Below, piece by piece: positions 63,363 through 64,000 of a stretch of DNA of 64,000 bases; the first letter of the stretch is position 1; every line of letters starts with the position of its first letter. Made by a program: the position numbers and the translations under genes. This stretch comes from Mus musculus (lineage: Eukaryota; Chordata; Mammalia; Rodentia; Muridae). The stretch spans positions 110,110,644-110,174,643 of the forward strand of contig NC_000075.6 of assembly GCF_000001635.26 (NCBI RefSeq), written 5' to 3'. The notes below the pieces were generated by a model. That model was not told the origin of the DNA. It saw only the letters and a list, made by a program, of their open reading frames with translations, and made no database searches.

Positions 63363-63455
63363 GTGGGTATTCTTTTCAGCAAACCTGGTGTTTGCTATCA
63401 TTTCACCATGAAAACAAGTGATGTCATGTTCTGAATATGCAGTTGTTTTCTTATA

Positions 63456-63603
63456 GTTTTTTGAAATAGCATCTCCCCATGTGGCTTCGGCTGTCCTGAA
63501 ACTCACATGTAGACGCAGACTAGTCTGGAACTCACAGGGAGATCTGGCCGTGTCCATCTCTACCTCCTGAATGCTGGAATTAAAGGCTTCTACCACAACA
63601 CCC
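63456..63603 (-). mobile_element. Old B1 SINE (intron 11)
   Basis: TTTTTTGAAATAGCATCTCCCC and GAATGCTGGAATTAAAGGC. Confidence 0.75.
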
Positions 63604-64000
63604 ATAACACATAGTTCTTAACTTTCCAATATGAATAGATTTTCTCTTTATCTGTTTTTAAAAATTCTTACTTCCTCATTTTACTTAAGGGCCATGTTGT
63701 GGTTTGTGTGTATGTATATGACTTTTTTATTTAGAAGACACACCAATCAAACAGGTACAGACATTTAAAATTGTCCTTTTTGTAGTCTTGTCAATCTGTA
63801 ATCCAGATCTTCAGGAGTCTTAGATAGCAATATCCTATGTGTGAAGAAGTCTGATCTTCATGCTTGTTGTGAAAACTAGAAATAAAATGAGAGCTGGGAG
63901 TAAGAGTTTTGTGGGAGAGTGCTCACCTAGCACGGTGATGCATGAAAACCGGATCGCCCCGATGTTTGCTACACAAACATTTGGTAGAAGAGACAGCATT
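63604..64000. other. Start of intron 11, nothing recognised
   Basis: No exon that joins in phase to exon 11 is visible before the window ends. Confidence 0.5.

Noticed and set aside
63738..63757. Possible 20-nt microexon with good acceptor (ttttttatttag) and donor (cag|gtacag) in intron 11
   Set aside because: It would shift the Smarcc1 frame and does not match the residues that follow position 387 in the family. Short AG..GT pairs of this kind occur often by chance.
1..64000. Search for an endogenous retrovirus or full-length L1 coding region
   Set aside because: I recognised no LTR, gag/pol motif or intact L1 ORF. Only short or uncertain L1 3' remnants were seen.

Overview
The window is mammalian, and almost certainly mouse (Mus musculus or a very close Mus). 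About half of what I could classify is rodent SINE sequence (B1, B2, B3, ID/B4 and RSINE1-type). The only clear protein-coding gene is the 5' part of Smarcc1 (BAF155/SRG3, a core subunit of SWI/SNF chromatin remodelling complexes), read on the + strand. There are no bacterial, phage, CRISPR or operon-type features. The many short open frames are mostly SINE-derived and I do not treat them as genes.

Layout. 1-6,700: SINE-rich non-coding DNA, probably the first intron of a minus-strand gene. 6,290-7,340: a CpG-island promoter with ZNF143/SBS-like and ETS motifs. From the conserved mouse/human order it is probably the Dhx30 promoter, head-to-head with Smarcc1; that identity is inferred, because no Dhx30 coding exon lies in the window. 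7,400-20,950: SINE-dense intergenic DNA. 20,960-21,900: the Smarcc1 CpG island, with a G-quadruplex-type tract, an NRF1 palindrome, a GC box, an ETS core and an alternating GC tract. 21,474-63,362: eleven coding exons joined in frame, encoding residues 1-387 plus the first base of codon 388 of a protein of about 1,100 residues. 63,363-64,000: start of intron 11. The SWIRM, SANT and leucine-zipper regions lie beyond the window.

The eleven exons encode the Ala/Gly-rich N-terminus, the MarR-like/BRCT/chromo module, and a basic Ser-Pro-rich linker that resembles a nuclear localisation segment. All eleven junctions were phased by hand and the reading frame never breaks.

I found no new biological system. 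The best second-look items are retrotransposition by-products: two U2 snRNA 5' fragments that end at nearly the same U2 base and have target-site duplications but no A-tail; three copies of a dimeric B2 that share a linker and an internal deletion; a B2 that appears to carry a 3' transduction; a B1 whose interior has expanded into a minisatellite of about 340 bp; and an inverted pair of about 0.35-kb repeats in intron 7. Coordinates of exons and quoted direct repeats were counted base by base. Boundaries of old SINEs are approximate to about 10 bp.
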